A stretch of 64,000 bases of DNA from Deinococcus aetherius (lineage in GTDB: Bacteria > Deinococcota > Deinococci > Deinococcales > Deinococcaceae). Position 1 is the stretch's first letter, and the number at the start of each line of letters is the position of its first letter. The notes beneath the pieces were generated by a model. That model made no database searches, was not told where the DNA came from, and saw only the letters and a list, made by a program, of their open reading frames with translations. Shown here one piece after another: positions 39,609 to 52,882 of the stretch. A program made the translations under genes and the position numbers. The stretch spans positions 1,700,001 through 1,764,000 of the forward strand of contig NZ_AP026560.1 in NCBI RefSeq assembly GCF_025997855.1, in the 5' to 3' direction.

Positions 39609-40616
39609 ATGACCGGCATGAACAGCACCGCCCCGACCTACGCCCAGGATGTCGAGGCGGTCGCGGCCAAACTCGGCAACCATCCCGGCCCCATCGTCGT
39701 CCTCAGCCACGAGAACCCCGACGGCGACGCCCTGGGCAGCGTCCTCGGCCTCGCGCGGGCGCTGCGGGCACTGGGCAAGACGGTGATCGCCCCGATGGAC
39801 GTGCCCCGCTACCTGCGTTTCCTGCCCGAGCCCGGAGAGCTGAGCGAACCCCTCACGAACTGGCCCGGGAACCCCCTCGCCGCCGTCCTCGATGTGGACA
39901 ACAACGACCCGGGGCGGGTGGCAGGCGCCGACCTGACGACCTTTACAGGCGAGGTCGTCAACGTGGACCACCACGGCACCAACCGCAGGCGGGCGGCAGC
40001 CCTGATGGTGGACCCCGCCCAGCCCGCGACCGCGATGATGGTCGCCGACCTCGTGGACGCGCTCGGGGCGCCGTGGTCGGAGGCGATTGCCACCCCCCTT
40101 ATGCTCGGGATGATTACCGACACGGGCTCGTTCCGCTTCAACAGCGTGACCCCGACGACCTTCGAGACCGCCGCCCGGCTCCTCGCGCACGGGGCAAGGC
40201 TCGGCTGGCTCAACGACCAGCTCGGCCAGAACCCACGCACCTATTACCTGCTGCTGCGCGAGGTGCTGGGGACCCTCGAATTCCTGCACGGCGGGCGGGT
40301 GGTCCTCGCCCGGGTGGACGAGGCGATGCTGACGCGGGCGGGCGCGACCTGGGAGGATGTGGAGTCATATGCCGGACTCCTGCGAAGCGCGGAGGGCGCC
40401 GAACTCGCCGTCATCGCCAAGGATTACGGCGACCGGGTGAAGCTCTCCCTGCGCTCGCGCGGGCCCGTCAGCGCGCAGAACATCGCCGTCGCTTTAGGGG
40501 GAGGCGGGCACGTCCCGGCGGCGGGGGCGACGGTACCCCTCCCCTACCCCGAGGTGCGGGCACGGCTGGACGAGGCGATGGGCGCCGAACTCGCGCGGGT
40601 GGACGCGGGGGGCTGA
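39609..40616 (+). CDS. nrnA: DHH/DHHA1 nanoRNase / pAp phosphatase NrnA
   Basis: Degrades short oligoribonucleotides and dephosphorylates 3'-phosphoadenosine 5'-phosphate. The 335-residue protein has the DHH catalytic motifs SHENPDGDALGS (His34, Asp38, Asp40), LDVDNNDPGR, NVDHHGTN (Asp120, His121, His122), GMITDTGSFRF, and a DHHA1 substrate-binding GGGGHVPAAG near residue 298. ATG 39609 is supported by TATACT 6 nt upstream. Confidence 0.92.
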   Translation: MTGMNSTAPTYAQDVEAVAAKLGNHPGPIVVLSHENPDGDALGSVLGLARALRALGKTVIAPMDVPRYLRFLPEPGELSEPLTNWPGNPLAAVLDVDNNDPGRVAGADLTTFTGEVVNVDHHGTNRRRAAALMVDPAQPATAMMVADLVDALGAPWSEAIATPLMLGMITDTGSFRFNSVTPTTFETAARLLAHGARLGWLNDQLGQNPRTYYLLLREVLGTLEFLHGGRVVLARVDEAMLTRAGATWEDVESYAGLLRSAEGAELAVIAKDYGDRVKLSLRSRGPVSAQNIAVALGGGGHVPAAGATVPLPYPEVRARLDEAMGAELARVDAGG

Positions 40617-40694
40617 GGGGGAGTCGCCAGTCGCCAGCTTCCGGTCGCCGGGAGCCGCTCGGGCAGGGTTGCGGTCGGCGGCCTTCGAGCAGGG

Positions 40695-40732
40695 AAAAAG
40701 AAAGGGGGCGGACCCACGCGGCCACGCCCCCT
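40695..40732 (-). terminator. Rho-independent terminator after the CASDH-like gene
   Basis: Stem AGGGGGCG / CGCCCCCT (40703-40710 and 40725-40732, 14-nt loop), followed on the minus strand by a T-rich run (complement of AAAAAGAAA). It also faces the nrnA 3' end. Confidence 0.7.
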
Positions 40733-40746
40733 CTTCATGTCCTCAT

Positions 40747-41967
<1,221 letters not shown>

Positions 41968-42154
41968 GTCGGGAGCCAGTGTACCCCGCCCCTTCCGGCG
42001 TCGCCCGGTCACGACCGCGTCAGGTTCGCCGCCCAGAATGACGGTCGAGCGGTCCTGGCCCCCCCGAGGTTGCCGCTCGTGTCCCGGGCCGCGCCGTCCC
42101 CCCTCCTCCTGGCGCGGCCTTTCCTGTTGGGTGGGGTGCTGTAGCCTGCCCGCC

Positions 42155-42442
42155 ATGCGGACCTTCGTGGGCATCCTGATGGCCTTTGTCGTGCTCGTCG
42201 GCATCCTGGTGGTTTACTTCTTCTCCCAGGGACGCGCGGTGCGCGACTACGGGCTGGAGGCGGTGCGGGCGGCACAGCAAGGGGGCCTCTCACCGAACAC
42301 GCCCGCCGGGGTGAACTGCGCGGAGTTGCTGGGGCGTCAGCCACCCTCCAACGTCGAGCGGTGCGTGGTGCGGGTGGAAAGCGGGCGGCTGGCGGCGACG
42401 CTGACGGTGGAAGGGGGGCGGGTGTTTCGGGTGGCGCCCTGA
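42155..42442 (+). CDS. Small membrane-anchored hypothetical protein
   Basis: Protein of 95 residues with one N-terminal helix (about 4-24) and a short extracytoplasmic domain containing two cysteines (NCAELL, ERCVVRV) that could form a disulfide. No family recognised. ATG 42155 is supported by TAGCCT (42142-42147) 7 nt upstream. Confidence 0.65.
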   Translation: MRTFVGILMAFVVLVGILVVYFFSQGRAVRDYGLEAVRAAQQGGLSPNTPAGVNCAELLGRQPPSNVERCVVRVESGRLAATLTVEGGRVFRVAP

Positions 42443-42463
42443 GCAACGGTTTAAGCTCCGGGC

Positions 42464-43024
42464 ATGGACCTCGCCGATCTCTACCTGACCGACGTGCGGG
42501 AGCGAATGCGGGGCGTGAAGGCGCTCGGTGAGGGCGCCCTCGCCCAACTTCGAGAGGACGAGGTGGGCGCCGTACTCTCGCCGGGCGGGAACAGCGCGGG
42601 AGTCCTCGTGCGGCATCTCGCCGGAAACATGCGCTCCCGCTGGGGCGGCCTGCGGTCGGGCTTCGCCGAGGGGATGGAGGGCGAGACGGGCACCCGTGAC
42701 CGCGACGCCGAGTTCGAGGAGCGCGAGCTGAGCCTGGCGGAGTTGTGGGCGGAGTGGGAGAACGGCTGGACTGTGTTCCTGGGCGCACTCGACCACCTGA
42801 CACCCGGCGACCTCACCCGAACGCTGACCATCCGGGGCGAGTCACACAGCGTTCTGTCGGCCATTCAGCGGCAGGTGGCGCACTACAGCGGCCACGTCTA
42901 CCAGCTCGTTTTTCTGGTCAAGACGTTACGGGGGGAAGGGTGGGAGACGCTGAGCATTCCGCGCGGCGGCTCGGCGGCGTTCAATACGAGGATGCAGCAG
43001 AGCCCACCTGGAGAAAAGAGTTAG
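42464..43024 (+). CDS. DinB-like (DUF1572) protein
   Basis: Cytosolic four-helix-bundle protein of 186 residues. Histidines in NSAGVLVRHLAGNMRSRW (first metal site) and QVAHYSGHVYQLVFLVK (second pair) follow the DinB/YfiT metal-binding pattern. DinB-family proteins are divalent-metal dependent and often thiol-related, including bacillithiol transferases, but the reaction here is unknown. ATG 42464 is supported by TAAGCT 6 nt upstream. Confidence 0.8.
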   Translation: MDLADLYLTDVRERMRGVKALGEGALAQLREDEVGAVLSPGGNSAGVLVRHLAGNMRSRWGGLRSGFAEGMEGETGTRDRDAEFEERELSLAELWAEWENGWTVFLGALDHLTPGDLTRTLTIRGESHSVLSAIQRQVAHYSGHVYQLVFLVKTLRGEGWETLSIPRGGSAAFNTRMQQSPPGEKS

Positions 43025-43095
43025 CCCTCCGGCTCATTCTAAGTACCCCCACTCATTGCTTCTATGAATGAAGACACCGAAAAGTAATTTGACTG

Positions 43096-43350
43096 CTACT
43101 GCTTGCCACGTCGCAACTCTAGGATGGTTTCCCTCTCCAAAGACTTTGCTTGCACATGATATTTTACGTCCCCCATTGCCTTTCCCGCATAGCGAAACGC
43201 CCAGATAAAGAATGGTAGGATGTAGACCGACCGACCCAACTGCTCAACAACTCCCCATCCTTCATCATTACGGACGAGTATAACGGTAGCCCACACAACA
43301 ACCGTGGAATTGATCAGAGCAAGAATTGCATAACAGACGGCTTCAAACAT
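43096..43350 (-). CDS. Small two-helix membrane protein in an AT-rich patch
   Basis: Protein of 84 residues with two hydrophobic segments (about 5-26 and 40-55) and a basic C-terminus ending ELRRGKQ. No family recognised. ATG 43350 is supported by TAGCAT (43363-43358) 7 nt upstream on the minus strand. The DNA from about 43025 to 43440 is clearly less GC-rich than its surroundings, which suggests recent transfer. Confidence 0.6.
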   Translation of the reverse strand: MFEAVCYAILALINSTVVVWATVILVRNDEGWGVVEQLGRSVYILPFFIWAFRYAGKAMGDVKYHVQAKSLERETILELRRGKQ

Positions 43351-43460
43351 TGGGTTAATGCTAGCTCATACCGAAATCAGCGCCACCAAAAATTGCGCAA
43401 AGAGCATACCTGTCTTGCCTCCACCCTATGCCCAATGCTGCGGGACGTTAGCCTGCGGCC

Positions 43461-44786
<1,326 letters not shown>

Positions 44787-44803
44787 GGCGGTTAGGCTGA
44801 GCT

Positions 44804-45046
44804 GTGTTCCCGTCCCACGACGCCCCGCTCACATCGGGGCAACGGTTCGTGCTGCTGGTGCTGACGTTGTTTTTCCCGTTCCTGCTGTTCGTCTGGGCGC
44901 TGGCGTTCTTCTGGTTCCGGGACACGCACCCCCAGCGGGCGCGGAGCCTCGCGTGGGTCGGGCGGACCTTCTTGCAAGGGGTTCTCCTCGTGATCCTGAT
45001 CGCCGCCCTCTTCCAGCTCGCCGCCGGGGTGGTTGGACGGTTCTGA
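44804..45046 (+). CDS. Small hypothetical membrane protein
   Basis: Protein of 80 residues with two helices (about 14-35 and 57-77) separated by a basic loop RDTHPQRARSL. GTG 44804 is supported by TAGGCT (44793-44798) 5 nt upstream. No family recognised. Confidence 0.65.
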   Translation: MFPSHDAPLTSGQRFVLLVLTLFFPFLLFVWALAFFWFRDTHPQRARSLAWVGRTFLQGVLLVILIAALFQLAAGVVGRF

Positions 45047-45101
45047 CCCACCCTCATCCTTCTCCCCGTCTGTTCTCACCCCGGTATGCTGGACTTTTTT
45101 C

Positions 45102-46202
45102 ATGCTGAGCAGAAAAAAGACGTGGGTCCTGGCGGCGGGCCTGGCCCTGGCGGGATGGGCGGGGGCGCAGACGCCGGACCTTCAGGTGCCGAACGGCTTC
45201 AAGGTGACGGTCTTCGCCGAGGGCTTCGAGCAGCCGCGCTTCATGGCGGTCGCGCCGAACGGGGACGTGTTCGTCTCTGACCCGGGTGCGGGGACGGTGA
45301 CGGTGCTTCCCGACCGCAACGGGAACGGGCAGGCGGACGGCAAGACGGTCTTCGCCTCGGGCCTCAACCGCCCGCACGGCCTCGCCTTCCGTAACGGGCA
45401 TCTGTACGTGGCGAACACGGACGGCGTGGTGCGCTTTCCGTACAAGACGGGCGACACGAAGGCGAGCGGCGGCCCGCAGAGGATCGTCAGCCTGCCCCCC
45501 AACGGCGGGCACTGGACGCGCACGGTGACTTTCGGGCCGGACGGGAAGATGTACGTCTCGACGGGCTCCACCTGCAACGTCTGCGAGGAGGAGGACGGGC
45601 GCCGCGCCGCCGTGTGGGTCTACGACGCGGACGGGAAGAACGGCAAGCCCTACGCGACGGGCCTGCGAAACGCGGTCGGGCTGGAGTGGTACGGCGGCGC
45701 CCTCTACGCCACCAACAACGGGCGCGACATGCTGGGCGACAACATCCCGCCCGAGGGCTTCTACCGGACGAAGGCGGGCGGCTTCTACGGCTGGCCGTAC
45801 TGCTACACGACGCGGCCCGGGCAGCCCCAGGTCTGGGACAAGGACTTCGGGCGCAAGAATGCCGACACCTGCAAGACCGCCACGCCCGCCTTCGCCCTGA
45901 CGACCGCTCACTCGGCGCCGCTGGGGCTGGCCTTCTACGACGGTAAGACCTTCCCGAGCGAGTACCGGGGGAAGATGTTCGCCGCCCTGCACGGCTCGTG
46001 GAACCGCAGCACCAAGAGCGGCTACAAGGTCGTGACGGTGGACCCGCAGACGGGCAAGGTCAGCGACTTCCTGACGGGCTTCCTGAGCGGGCAGAACGTG
46101 CTGGGCCGCCCGGTGGACCTCGTGGTGGCGCCCGACGGCTCGCTCCTCCTGACGGACGACGGCGAGGGGCGGATCTGGCGTATTCAGTACACGGGGGGCT
46201 GA
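45102..46202 (+). CDS. Secreted PQQ-type sugar dehydrogenase / sorbosone dehydrogenase-like beta-propeller
   Basis: Exported protein of 366 residues: signal peptide MLSRKKTWVLAAGLALAGWAGA then a six-bladed propeller with NGFKVTVFAEGFEQPRFMAV, NRPHGLAFRNGHLYVANTDG, GLRNAVGLEWY and APLGLAFYDGKTFP, as in L-sorbosone dehydrogenases and related glucose/sorbosone dehydrogenases. Whether it binds PQQ is not certain. A candidate TATGCT lies 11 nt before the ATG, farther than in other genes here. Confidence 0.85.
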   Translation: MLSRKKTWVLAAGLALAGWAGAQTPDLQVPNGFKVTVFAEGFEQPRFMAVAPNGDVFVSDPGAGTVTVLPDRNGNGQADGKTVFASGLNRPHGLAFRNGHLYVANTDGVVRFPYKTGDTKASGGPQRIVSLPPNGGHWTRTVTFGPDGKMYVSTGSTCNVCEEEDGRRAAVWVYDADGKNGKPYATGLRNAVGLEWYGGALYATNNGRDMLGDNIPPEGFYRTKAGGFYGWPYCYTTRPGQPQVWDKDFGRKNADTCKTATPAFALTTAHSAPLGLAFYDGKTFPSEYRGKMFAALHGSWNRSTKSGYKVVTVDPQTGKVSDFLTGFLSGQNVLGRPVDLVVAPDGSLLLTDDGEGRIWRIQYTGG

Positions 46203-46210
46203 GGGGCACC

Positions 46211-46252
46211 AGGGGGCCGGACGGCGGTGTGGGTGGCCCCCGTCTGGCTTTC
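46211..46252 (+). terminator. Possible terminator after the sugar dehydrogenase gene
   Basis: Stem GGGGGCC / GGCCCCC (46212-46218 and 46235-46241), 16-nt loop, then CGTCTGGCTTT. Weak U-tract. Confidence 0.4.
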
Positions 46253-46303
46253 GCGTTCCCCGTGCGTCAGGGAGGGCCGCAAGCGCCGCGCTAAGATCGG
46301 CCC

Positions 46304-47149
46304 ATGACCATCGCCATCGTGACGGACTCGACCAGCGACCTCGAACCCGAGCTGCGCGCCCAGCACGGCATTCGGAGCGTGCCGCTGTACGTGCTGTTCG
46401 ACGGCAAGATGCACAAGGACGGCGTCGACATCACGCCGAGCGACCTTTTCCGGGGCCTCAAGGAGGGCAAGAAGACGCCCAGCACCTCCCAGCCCAGCCC
46501 CGCCGAGTTCGCCGCTGTCTACCGCGAGGCGCTTCAGGGTGCCGACGAGGTGATCAGCGTCCACATCAGCGGGCAGCTCTCGGGGACGGTGGGAAGCGCG
46601 CGGCTGGCGGCACAGGACTTCGGGGGCCGGGTGACGGTGGTGGACAGCCGCTCGGCGAGCCTGGGCCTGGGAATGCAGGCTCTGCGCGCCGCCGAGCGGG
46701 CCCGCGAGGGCCGCCCCGCCGCCGAGATCGTCGCCGAGCTGGAGCGGGTCGCCGCCAAGGCCGACATCCGCTTCACGGTGGACACCCTCGAATTCCTGCG
46801 GATCAACGGGCGGATCGGGGGGGCGCAGGCCCTCCTCGGCAGCCTGCTCAACATCAAGCCGATCCTGACCGTCAAGAACGGGCGGGTCGAGTCGGCGGGG
46901 CGGGTGCGCGGGCACAAGAAGGCGCTGGCGGACATCGTCGAGCACGTCCGCCGGTACGTGGACGCGCACGGCGGGGCGCGGGTGGCCTTCCTCTCCACCC
47001 CGGGCGGCGAGGACTACCTGCGGGAAATTCGGGAAGGGCTGCGCGGAGTGAACTTGGTGGACATGGGCGACCACCAGATCGGCGCCGTCATCGCCACCCA
47101 CGCCGGGCCGGGCACGATGGGGGCGACGCTGGAGCCGCTGACGGCGTAA
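46304..47149 (+). CDS. DegV family fatty-acid-binding protein
   Basis: Cytosolic protein of 281 residues with [48 protein letters not shown] and the [10 protein letters not shown] end. DegV/FakB proteins bind a fatty acid and present it to the kinase FakA for phosphorylation, feeding phospholipid synthesis; FakA is not in the window. ATG 46304 is supported by TAAGAT (46292-46297) 6 nt upstream. Confidence 0.92.
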   Translation: MTIAIVTDSTSDLEPELRAQHGIRSVPLYVLFDGKMHKDGVDITPSDLFRGLKEGKKTPSTSQPSPAEFAAVYREALQGADEVISVHISGQLSGTVGSARLAAQDFGGRVTVVDSRSASLGLGMQALRAAERAREGRPAAEIVAELERVAAKADIRFTVDTLEFLRINGRIGGAQALLGSLLNIKPILTVKNGRVESAGRVRGHKKALADIVEHVRRYVDAHGGARVAFLSTPGGEDYLREIREGLRGVNLVDMGDHQIGAVIATHAGPGTMGATLEPLTA

Positions 47150-47234
47150 AGCAAGCTGTATCTTGAGCTTTTCGCCCCTCTCCCCTCCAGGCAGAGGAAC
47201 CTTCGGGGCTCTCCCAGAGGGTGGTTTTGATCTG

Positions 47235-48263
47235 TCACGCCGCGTCGCTTTTCTCCGCCCGGGCGAAGATCATGCGGCCCACATTCGTCTGCACGTTGTT
47301 CACCACGAGGACGCGGGTGGGCTTGCCCCGGTACTTCAGGCCGTCCTCCACGACGACCATCGTGCCGTCCTCCAGGTAGCCGACCCCCTGCCCCTGCTGC
47401 TGCCCACCCTTGGTGACCGTGACGGTAAGGTAGTCCCCGGCCTGGACCTGGGGCCGCAGGGCGACGGCGAGGGCGTGGAGGCTCAGGACGGTGACCCCGT
47501 GCAGCCGGGCGATCTTGCCCAGGTTGCCGTCGTTGGTGAGGAGAACGGCCCCCGTCTGCCGGGCGAGCCGCACGAGCTTGTCGTCCACGGTGGGGAGGCT
47601 GGGGTCGTCCCAGTCCTCGACGCGCAGGGAACGGACCTCGCGCAGTTCTTCCAGAACGCCCAGGCCGCGCTTGCCGCGCGTGCGCTTCTGCGGGTCGCCG
47701 TGGTCGGCGAGAAGTTGCAGCTCGCGGAGCACGAAGCCCGGCACGATCAGGTCGCCCTCCAGGAAGCCGGAGCGGGCGAGGTCGAGGACGCGCCCGTCGA
47801 TGATGACGTTGGTGTCGAGAATCTTGCCCCCCGAGGGGCGGCGGGCGGGCGGCAGGGCCAGGGGCGCGAAGGCGCCCGCGTGGCGCACCGCGAAGGGCAC
47901 GAAAAAGGCCGCGAGCAGGGCGGTGGCGAGCACGCTCCAGACCCAGGTGTAGAAGGGCAGGCTGCGCAGCAGGTTCCCCAGCAGCACGCTCAGAAGCAGG
48001 GCGACCATCAGGCCGAAGGTCGCCGCCGCCACCGTGCGGGGGGAGAGCCCGCCGTACCAGCGGCCCACCCTCGCGGTCCACCCGGCGGCGAGACGTTCGG
48101 CGCGGGGGGCCAGCAGCAGGGCGGCGAGCGCCCCCGCCAGCCCCAGGCTGAGGGTGTTGACGCGCGCCATATCGGGGTCGCCGGCGCCTGCCTCCAGCAT
48201 CCGGCCCACCCCCAGTCCGGCGAGCAGTCCGAGAGCAATAAGACACAGCCGCAGCACGAGCAC
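47235..48263 (-). CDS. PIN-TRAM domain membrane protein (YacL-like)
   Basis: Protein of 342 residues with four N-terminal helices (about 1-145), a PIN nuclease domain (about 165-275: ILDTNVIIDGRVLDL, FVLRELQLLADHGD, VDDKLVRLA, VLLTNDGNLGKIA) and a TRAM RNA-binding domain (about 280-335). The PIN acidic residues are intact, so RNase activity is plausible. GTG 48263 is preferred over in-frame starts at 48305 and 48344 because TAGACT (48276-48271) lies 7 nt upstream and the helix then starts at once. Confidence 0.9.
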   Translation of the reverse strand: MLVLRLCLIALGLLAGLGVGRMLEAGAGDPDMARVNTLSLGLAGALAALLLAPRAERLAAGWTARVGRWYGGLSPRTVAAATFGLMVALLLSVLLGNLLRSLPFYTWVWSVLATALLAAFFVPFAVRHAGAFAPLALPPARRPSGGKILDTNVIIDGRVLDLARSGFLEGDLIVPGFVLRELQLLADHGDPQKRTRGKRGLGVLEELREVRSLRVEDWDDPSLPTVDDKLVRLARQTGAVLLTNDGNLGKIARLHGVTVLSLHALAVALRPQVQAGDYLTVTVTKGGQQQGQGVGYLEDGTMVVVEDGLKYRGKPTRVLVVNNVQTNVGRMIFARAEKSDAA

Positions 48264-48380
48264 GCCCCCGAGTCTACCGCGCACGGCGGCCCGGACGGTG
48301 TCCATCTGCGACCGCGCGGGAGCCGCACGCCATGAGAAGCACAAAGTTGACGCTCATGGGAGGCGGGTAGGATGGGCGCC

Positions 48381-49190
48381 ATGCTTCAAATTTCCCCAGC
48401 ACTCCGCGTCGCGGGTCTGCTTCTCGCGGGCCTTTCGGGAGCCGCCAGCGCCCAGGGCACGGCCGCACCCGCCTCCACCCCGGCGACCCCCGCCCGCCCC
48501 GCCGCGTCCGTGTCCGCCGCGACCGCCAAGGCGGCGAGCCGCCTGGCCGTGGAGGTCAGCGGCACCGTCCGGGGCCAGATCGTGTCCTGCCCGGGGGCGC
48601 TGCGGGTCAGCGCGTCCGCCGTGTGCCTGTACGTGCAGAACGCGCCCGCCTCCCTGCGTCCCCTGGTGCGCGGCAAACTCGGCGCCCGGGCGCTGGGCGA
48701 CTGGAAGACGACCCCCAGCGGTAAGGCCAGCTCGCTCCTCGTGTCCTCCACCCCGAACGGCCCGGTAAGCGCTTACGTGCTGCTGACAGGGCTGAGCGAC
48801 CGCGAGACGCTGGTCGTCGTGGACGCGGCGAACCCGGCCGTCGCCCAGGCGGCCTCGGCCAGCACCGCGCCCGTCGGCGTCGTGAAGGGTCAGCCGTACG
48901 TCCTGGGGCGCGACCTCGTCGGCGTGGTGAGCGTGACCTCGCTGGGGGCGGGCAAATTCCGCCTGCTGGGCAGTGGTGGGCAGCCCCTCACCGTCACCGT
49001 GGGGCAGAAGACGGCGCAACTGGGGAGCGGCAACGTGGAGCTGCCCCTGATCCCGGCCACCGACGGGCGCAACCTGATCTTCCCGCTCGCCGGGCTGCGT
49101 TCGCTGGGCTGCACCCTGACTCCGGCGGGGGCGAACGTGACGGTCGCGTGTGGAACGGCGAGCGTGGGGCTCAAGCCCATCGTGTTTTAG
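48381..49190 (+). CDS. Secreted hypothetical protein
   Basis: Exported protein of 269 residues: signal peptide ending SGAASAQG, then an Ala/Pro/Thr-rich linker (about 27-55), then a beta-rich domain. The last 60 residues (VTVGQKTAQL..., LPLAGLRSLGCTLTP) resemble the stalk/copper amine oxidase N-domain-like fold in outline. No function known. ATG 48381 is supported by TAGGAT (48368-48373) 7 nt upstream. Confidence 0.7.
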   Translation: MLQISPALRVAGLLLAGLSGAASAQGTAAPASTPATPARPAASVSAATAKAASRLAVEVSGTVRGQIVSCPGALRVSASAVCLYVQNAPASLRPLVRGKLGARALGDWKTTPSGKASSLLVSSTPNGPVSAYVLLTGLSDRETLVVVDAANPAVAQAASASTAPVGVVKGQPYVLGRDLVGVVSVTSLGAGKFRLLGSGGQPLTVTVGQKTAQLGSGNVELPLIPATDGRNLIFPLAGLRSLGCTLTPAGANVTVACGTASVGLKPIVF

Positions 49191-49346
49191 CGATCAGCTT
49201 TCGGCGGTCAGCCGTCAGCAGGGAGGGGAGGCGTCCGAGGATGGGCGTCTCCCTCTCTCCTTGTTTCCCCCTCTGACGTTTACCTCGTCTTGAGGGTCGG
49301 ACTTCGGGGCAACTTCGGGGGGGCCGGGTGCGTAATCATAGCCGCC

Positions 49347-49353
49347 AAGGAGG
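49347..49353 (+). promoter_or_regulatory. Strong ribosome binding site of pspA
   Basis: AAGGAGG 10 nt before ATG 49364. A perfect consensus site in a region where many genes have none. Confidence 0.7.
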
Positions 49354-49363
49354 CACACCACAC

Positions 49364-50041
49364 ATGAGTATTCTTGACCGACTGTCCAGACTGCTGCGCG
49401 CCAACGTCAACGACCTCATCAGCCGGGCGGAGGACCCCGGCAAGGTTATCGACCAGGCCCTGCGCGACATGCGTGCGGCGTACGGCGAGGCGCGGGCCGA
49501 GGTGGCCGAGGCGATGAGCCAGGGCGCCAGGCTGGAGCGCGAGGCGAACACCAACCGCAGGCTCTCCGAGGAGTACGAGAAGAAGGCCGAGGAGGCCCTG
49601 CGCGGCGGCAGCGAGGAACTCGCCCGCGAGGCGCTGCGCCGTGCTCAGAACCACAAGGACCTCGCCAAGGGGTTCGAGGAACAGCTTGGCATTCAGCGCG
49701 GCACCGTCGATCAGCTCAAGACGCAACTGCGCGCGTTGGAGGCCAAGATCGACGAGCTGGAGTCCAGGAAGTCCCTGCTCGCCGCCCGGCAGAAGACCGC
49801 CCAGGCGGGCGCGACCCTCGACCGGGTGAGTGGCTTCGACAAGGCGGGGGGCGCGATGAACGCCTTCGAGGAGATGGAGCAGAAGGTGTCGGGCATGGAG
49901 GACCGCAACCGCGCGATGACCGAACTGCGCGAGGGGAACGACATCGACGCCCAGCTCCGCGACCTGGGCCGGGACCGCGAACTCGACGACGCCTTCACCG
50001 CCCTCAAGGCCCGGGTACAGGGCGGGGACAAGCAGGGTTGA
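49364..50041 (+). CDS. pspA: PspA/IM30 (Vipp1-like) membrane-stress protein
   Basis: Peripheral membrane ESCRT-III-like protein of 225 residues that protects the inner membrane. Long coiled coils (about 25-160) and FDKAGGAMNAFEEMEQKVSGMED near 160-185 are characteristic. An N-terminal amphipathic helix (SILDRLSRLLRANVNDLISRAEDPG) would bind lipid. It has the best ribosome binding site in the window and is followed by a terminator. Confidence 0.93.
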   Translation: MSILDRLSRLLRANVNDLISRAEDPGKVIDQALRDMRAAYGEARAEVAEAMSQGARLEREANTNRRLSEEYEKKAEEALRGGSEELAREALRRAQNHKDLAKGFEEQLGIQRGTVDQLKTQLRALEAKIDELESRKSLLAARQKTAQAGATLDRVSGFDKAGGAMNAFEEMEQKVSGMEDRNRAMTELREGNDIDAQLRDLGRDRELDDAFTALKARVQGGDKQG

Positions 50042-50063
50042 GGTGTCCCGGCTCGACGGGGAA

Positions 50064-50092
50064 GGGGCGCCCTGGGCGCCCTTTCTCTCTTT
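50064..50092 (+). terminator. Rho-independent terminator of pspA
   Basis: Stem GGGCGC / GCGCCC (50065-50070, 50076-50081) with loop CCTGG, then TTTCTCTCTTTT. Confidence 0.75.
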
Positions 50093-50169
50093 TATCTTGC
50101 GACTCCGGTCAGCCTGACTTCAGGAATGCTGACAGAATGGTATGGATGCCCTGCCTTACCCTCTCCACC

Positions 50170-50841
50170 ATGCGAGGCCGCTTCCCCCTCCTCGCCCTCC
50201 CGCTCATGGCGGCGCTGGGGGCCTGCACGCCCGCCGTCACCAGGAGCGCGCCCCCCGTTCAGGCCAGCACCCCGGTCGGCCGCGTGTCGTTCTACCCCCA
50301 GGAGACGGGCCTGGCCTGGACCTACCTCCCGGAGGGGGAGACGGCAGGCGGCGCCCCTTACACCCTGCGGGCGCTGGGCCCGACCGTCTTCGCCGGGCAG
50401 ACCGTCCTCGCCTCGCAGCTCACCGGGCGCGGCGCCGAGCAGACGTGGTACCGGCAGGTGGACGCCTCCGGGGTGCGGCTGCTGGGCTTCCGCAAGCCGG
50501 GCGTCACCGTGGGCCTGGAACCCGCCTGGGTGGAGGCCCCCACCGAGGGCGCGTGGCGGGTGGGCCTTTCCTGGCAGGGCGAGAGCCGCGTGACCGTCAC
50601 GAGCGACGACGGCCGGGTCCAGGCGCAGGGCACCCTGCGTTACCGCTACGACGTGCAGGACCGCCGCCGGGTGACCACCCCGGGCGGGACCTTCGACGTG
50701 TGGGTCGTGACCCGCCAGATTACGGACGACGTGGGCGGCCTCTTCCCGCAGGCGCAGCAACTGTGGTTCGCGCCCTTCGTGGGCGACGTGCGGACGCCGG
50801 AGGGCCTGCTCCTCACGGGGAGGAACTTCAATGCACGTTAA
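50170..50841 (+). CDS. Predicted lipoprotein
   Basis: Exported protein of 223 residues. The N-terminus MRGRFPLLALPLMAALGAC is a lipoprotein signal with lipobox LGAC, followed by a Pro/Ser linker and a beta-rich domain (YPQETGLAWTYLP, TLRYRYDVQDRRRVTTPGG). In-frame ATGs at 50137 and 50146 would add residues, but TACCCT (50157-50162) 7 nt before 50170 fits the local leaderless pattern and gives the cleaner signal. No family recognised. Confidence 0.72.
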   Translation: MRGRFPLLALPLMAALGACTPAVTRSAPPVQASTPVGRVSFYPQETGLAWTYLPEGETAGGAPYTLRALGPTVFAGQTVLASQLTGRGAEQTWYRQVDASGVRLLGFRKPGVTVGLEPAWVEAPTEGAWRVGLSWQGESRVTVTSDDGRVQAQGTLRYRYDVQDRRRVTTPGGTFDVWVVTRQITDDVGGLFPQAQQLWFAPFVGDVRTPEGLLLTGRNFNAR

Positions 50842-50913
50842 GGGATCAGGCGGCCCGGGCGGGACATTCGGAGTGCCCCCCGCCCCTAAGCTCATGCCCA
50901 AGGGAGGCCAGCC

Positions 50914-52821
<1,908 letters not shown>

Positions 52822-52830
52822 GGGCGAACG

Positions 52831-52875
52831 AGGAGGGCGGGGGCGGGCCGGGAACCTGTCCCCCGCCTTCTCCTT
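52831..52875. terminator. Terminator between dxs and the convergent SDR gene
   Basis: Stem GGCGGGGG / CCCCCGCC (52836-52843, 52860-52867) with AGGAG and CTCCT pairing outside; loop of 16 nt. Likely works both ways. Confidence 0.6.
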
Positions 52876-52882
52876 TCGCCGC

